A stretch of DNA of 7,622 nt from assembly GCA_007121565.1 (NCBI GenBank), contig SKKI01000085.1, positions 1 through 7,622 of the forward strand, in the 5' to 3' direction. The number at the start of each line of letters is the position of its first letter. Positions within the stretch are counted from its first letter, which is position 1. Both the position numbers and the translations under genes were made by a program. The stretch is from Phycisphaerae bacterium. GTDB lineage: Bacteria; Planctomycetota; Phycisphaerae; Sedimentisphaerales; Anaerohalosphaeraceae. The notes under the pieces were generated by a model. The model saw only the letters and a list, made by a program, of their open reading frames with translations, did not search any database and was not told where the DNA came from. This document shows positions 6,400-7,622 of this stretch, one piece after another.

Positions 6400-7622
6400 T
6401 CAGGCTGAGTTGCCGATCACTTGCGCGCAGCGTTCGCACAGGTCAGGGGCGTCCGGGTGGTCTCCAACGCTGGGCCAGTAGTTCCAGCAGCGCTGACATT
6501 TGGCGTGCGGGCTTTTTTCGGCCTGAATCGAAAAGTCCTCGCCCAGTTCGATCTGCAGATCACTGACGATGCACAGCGCCGCGAAGGTCTCACTGCCGAA
6601 TGCCTCAACGGCCCTGATCACCGTCGAATCGGGGGTGATCACCCGCACCGAGGCCTCCTGATTGGAGCGAATGGTTTGATCCTTGCGTAGTCCTTCCAGC
6701 ACCTTGAGCACCGCGTCGCGCAGCGCCATCACGGCCTGCCACATCTCGGCATTGTCGCACGGGTCGATCGTCGGATCGGGCGTCGGCATCGCGGCCAGGT
6801 GCACCGTGTCCACCTGCTCGCTCTTATAAGGCATCGCCGCCCAGGCCTCCTCGGCGGTATGGGCCAGGATCGGGGCCAGCAGCCGGATCAGGGCGTCCAG
6901 AATCCGGTACATCACCGTCTGGCCGCTGCGGCGATACGGGCTGTCGGTCGCATCGCAGTACATCCGATCCTTGAGAACGTCCATGTAGATGCTGCTCATC
7001 TCGACGGTGCAGAAGTTGTAAATCAACCCGTACACCCGGTGGAACAGGAAGTTGTCGTATGCCTGCTTGACGCGGACGAGCAGTTCCTGAAGTTTATCCA
7101 TCGCCCAGCGGTCGATCACATGCATCTGGCCGTACGGCACGGACATCTGCTCGGGTACAAAATCACTGATGTTGCTCAGCAGGTAACGCAGCGTGTTGCG
7201 CATCTTGCGGTACGCGTCCTGCAGGCGGCCGATCAGATCGTCGCTGCACCGCATATCTTCCTGGTAATTGACCGAGGCGACCCAGAGCCGCAGGATGTCG
7301 GCGCCGTATTTTTCGATCTCTTCCAGTGCGCTGACATAGTTGCCGGCGGACTTGGATTGCTTCATTCCCTTCTCATCAACGGTAAAGCCGTGGGTCAGGA
7401 CGGACTTGAACGGCGCCTGGCCGCGCGCGCCCAGCGCCGGCAACAGCGACAACTGGAACCAGCCGCGGTGCTGATCAGAGCCTTCCAGGTACAAATCCAC
7501 CGGCACGGGCTGGCCGGCCATTTCAATAACACTGTGCCAACTGCAGCCGGATTCAAACCACACGTCGAAAATATTTTCTTCCTTTTTCAGATCGTCCCAG
7601 TCAAAGCCCTCGGGCAATACGA
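6400..7622 (-). CDS. ileS: Isoleucyl-tRNA synthetase, C-terminal part (cut by window edge)
   Basis: This cytoplasmic class I synthetase charges tRNA-Ile with isoleucine. Only the last 406 codons are visible; the N-terminus with HIGH and the editing domain lie beyond the right edge, and the frame is open through that edge. From the N-terminal side there are DVWFESGCSWHS and EGSDQHRGWFQLSLL of the late catalytic domain; the KMSKS loop, here KQSKS (7348-7362), followed by AGN; a long anticodon-binding helical domain including YRKMRNTLRYLLSN; and the C-terminal zinc peptide KCQRCWNYW with a second CERC. The four cysteines have the spacing C-x2-C-x16-C-x2-C, as in the bacterial E. coli type, which separates it from ValRS and LeuRS. 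The Met-to-Gln change in KMSKS is unusual in this strongly conserved loop. The gene converges on the DAHP synthase gene with 10 bases between the stop codons, leaving no room for a separate terminator. Confidence 0.94.
   Translation of the reverse strand, partial: VLPEGFDWDDLKKEENIFDVWFESGCSWHSVIEMAGQPVPVDLYLEGSDQHRGWFQLSLLPALGARGQAPFKSVLTHGFTVDEKGMKQSKSAGNYVSALEEIEKYGADILRLWVASVNYQEDMRCSDDLIGRLQDAYRKMRNTLRYLLSNISDFVPEQMSVPYGQMHVIDRWAMDKLQELLVRVKQAYDNFLFHRVYGLIYNFCTVEMSSIYMDVLKDRMYCDATDSPYRRSGQTVMYRILDALIRLLAPILAHTAEEAWAAMPYKSEQVDTVHLAAMPTPDPTIDPCDNAEMWQAVMALRDAVLKVLEGLRKDQTIRSNQEASVRVITPDSTVIRAVEAFGSETFAALCIVSDLQIELGEDFSIQAEKSPHAKCQRCWNYWPSVGDHPDAPDLCERCAQVIGNSA

Noticed and set aside
1..7622. 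CRISPR array, tRNA or rRNA gene, insertion sequence, toxin-antitoxin or phage-defence module
   Set aside because: No regularly spaced repeats, no recognisable RNA gene, no transposase or integrase, and no nuclease or defence domains. The genes present are sugar-uptake and core-metabolism genes.

Overview
The window holds the genes of a bacterium with a peptidoglycan wall, de novo aromatic biosynthesis and L-fucose scavenging. Protein coding is dense. Base composition is mixed: about half G+C on the left, clearly higher from murC onward. The fucose genes, and a murC-murB pair followed by a type I-beta DAHP synthase rather than by other division-cluster genes, would fit a planctomycete-like (PVC) or related Gram-negative environmental bacterium. 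That placement is an impression from gene content, not something the sequence proves.

Left third (1-2864, + strand): a fucose catabolic module. A gene-free leader of about 390 bases carries an A+T-rich palindrome and a possible sigma70-type promoter. Next comes a secreted GH95 (alpha-L-fucosidase family) protein in which the N-terminal beta-sandwich is joined in frame directly to the C-terminal beta-domain, so the whole catalytic barrel is missing. After a 93-base gap containing a perfect 14-bp palindrome lies a full-length FucP-type L-fucose:H+ symporter. An intact GH95 enzyme would release fucose in the periplasm or outside the cell, and FucP would import it. Here only the importer looks functional.

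Middle (2865-6389, + strand): a 235-base intergenic region with nested inverted repeats and a good promoter candidate (TTGAAT-17-TATGAT) leads into murC, murB and a DAHP synthase gene. murB starts 35 bases inside murC with its own Shine-Dalgarno sequence, and the DAHP synthase gene follows after 31 bases, so the three probably form one operon. MurB makes UDP-MurNAc and MurC adds L-Ala to it. DAHP synthase commits carbon to the shikimate pathway.

Right end (6400-7622, - strand): the C-terminal part of isoleucyl-tRNA synthetase, convergent with the operon across only 10 bases and running off the window edge.

I see no new defence, mobile or RNA-guided system. The points most worth a second look are the domain-deleted GH95 gene, the palindrome before fucP, the nested repeats before murC, and two active-site-motif variants (KQSKS in IleRS, Cys in MurB).
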